The position numbers and the translations under genes are program-made. DNA of 64,000 nucleotides from positions 52,336,122 to 52,400,121 of the forward strand of contig NC_134849.1 in assembly GCF_965363235.1 (NCBI RefSeq), given 5' to 3'. This DNA is from Mytilus galloprovincialis. Its lineage: Eukaryota > Mollusca > Bivalvia > Mytilida > Mytilidae. The notes under the pieces were generated by a model. It saw only the letters and a list, made by a program, of their open reading frames with translations. It did no database searches and was not told the DNA's origin. Within the stretch, counting starts at the first letter, position 1, and the number at the start of each line of letters is the position of its first letter. Below are positions 63,210 to 64,000 of this stretch, in pieces.

Positions 63210-64000
63210 AGAGGCTCTAAAGAGCATGTGTCGCTCACCTTGGTGTTTGTGCATATTAAATAAAGGACACAGATGGATTCGTGACAAAACTTTGATTTGG
63301 TGATTGTGATTTGTTTGTAGATCTTACTTTACTGAACATTCTTGCTGCTTACAGATATCTCTATATATAATGAACTTGGCCCAGTCGTAAGGGTGGAAAA
63401 TATTTTGTACAGATTTTAAAAATAAAAAAAAAATATATGAAATTCTTTAAAATTGACAATAAAGGGCAATAACTCCTTAAGGGGTAATTTGATCGTTTGG
63501 ATGATGTTAACTTATTTGCAGGTCGTACTTTGCTGCACATTATTGCTGTATACCGTTTATTTTTTTCTATATTAATATTAAAGATAATAACCAAAAGCTG
63601 TAAAATTTTCTTAAAAATACCAATTTAGGGACAGCAACCCCACAACGGGTTACCTGATTGGTCTGAAAATTTCAAAGCAGATAGATCTTGGCCTAACTAG
63701 CCATTTTATCCCGTCAGATTTGCCTTAAGTGCTCTTGGTTTCAGAGATATTAGCCGAAACTGCATTTTACCCTATGTACTATTTGTTATCCATGTCGGCC
63801 ATCTTGGTTCGCGGGATGGACATCGGACACATTTTAAAACAACTTACCCCTATGATGATTGTGAACATGTTTGGTTAAATTAGTCGTTGTTGTTTGAGAT
63901 AAATAGATTTTTTTTTTAAAATACAAAAATTTATGAAAAATTGTTTACAATTGACCATTTTGATTATATTGACTTATTTAAAGATATTACTTTGCTGAAC
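63210..64000 (-). mobile_element. Hairpin-ended repeat, family 5, inverted, cut by window end
   Basis: It starts 'ctagaggctctaaagagcat' and 'gtgtcgctcacct', the reverse complement of the right end of the 31755 and 37741 elements, and continues with the same internal units in reverse ('catgtcggccatcttggttc'). Confidence 0.75.

Overview
The window is nuclear DNA of a bivalve mollusc, most likely a marine mussel (Mytilus or a close relative). It is AT-rich. Its genes are split by GT-AG introns and carry no prokaryotic signals. Many of its dispersed repeats are ones I recognise from mussel genomes. I saw no bacterial genes, CRISPR array or canonical tRNA/rRNA gene.

Left third (1-19000, genes on the minus strand): two tandem paralogues of a small secreted lectin-like gene. 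Copy A is complete in three exons (16157-10292; 230 residues: signal peptide, PAN/apple-like domain, C-type-lectin-like domain). Copy B, downstream on the same strand, shows a damaged PAN exon (about 6290-6092) and an intact lectin exon (1391-1233). Its last exon was not found and probably lies off the left edge. Repeats, foldbacks and MITE-like elements fill the introns.

Middle (19000-30000): no intact gene. It holds a 3-kb element with 106-bp inverted ends around an 11-unit minisatellite, a decayed SGNH-hydrolase-like retroelement ORF, and other repeat debris.

Right half (30000-64000, plus strand): two tandem copies of a GMC (glucose-methanol-choline) flavin oxidoreductase gene. Gene 1 is complete in 11 exons (30189-47990, 603 residues) and every splice phase joins. 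One of its introns is GC-AG. Gene 2 shows exons 1-4 (54564-63023) and runs off the right edge. Non-coding sequence upstream of the two copies also aligns, so the duplicated unit is about 24-26 kb. In gene 2 two substitutions have moved the exon-2 splice acceptor by 3 nt, which removes one residue of the FAD-binding strand. A 5'-truncated Penelope-like element with an open 533-residue RT plus GIY-YIG frame sits in gene 2 intron 3.

The most interesting signal is a family of hammerhead self-cleaving ribozymes scattered through the locus. A four-unit tandem array with an exact 354-bp period (about 34880-36300, gene 1 intron 2) carries one hammerhead per unit. Single copies lie on either strand elsewhere. 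One diverged copy (46185-46228) keeps the fold through compensatory changes in all three stems. A related second lineage is at 33349-33390 and 42553-42595. This architecture is that of retrozymes, small non-autonomous retroelements that give circular RNAs. A Penelope-like element, the class proposed to mobilise them, is in the same locus.
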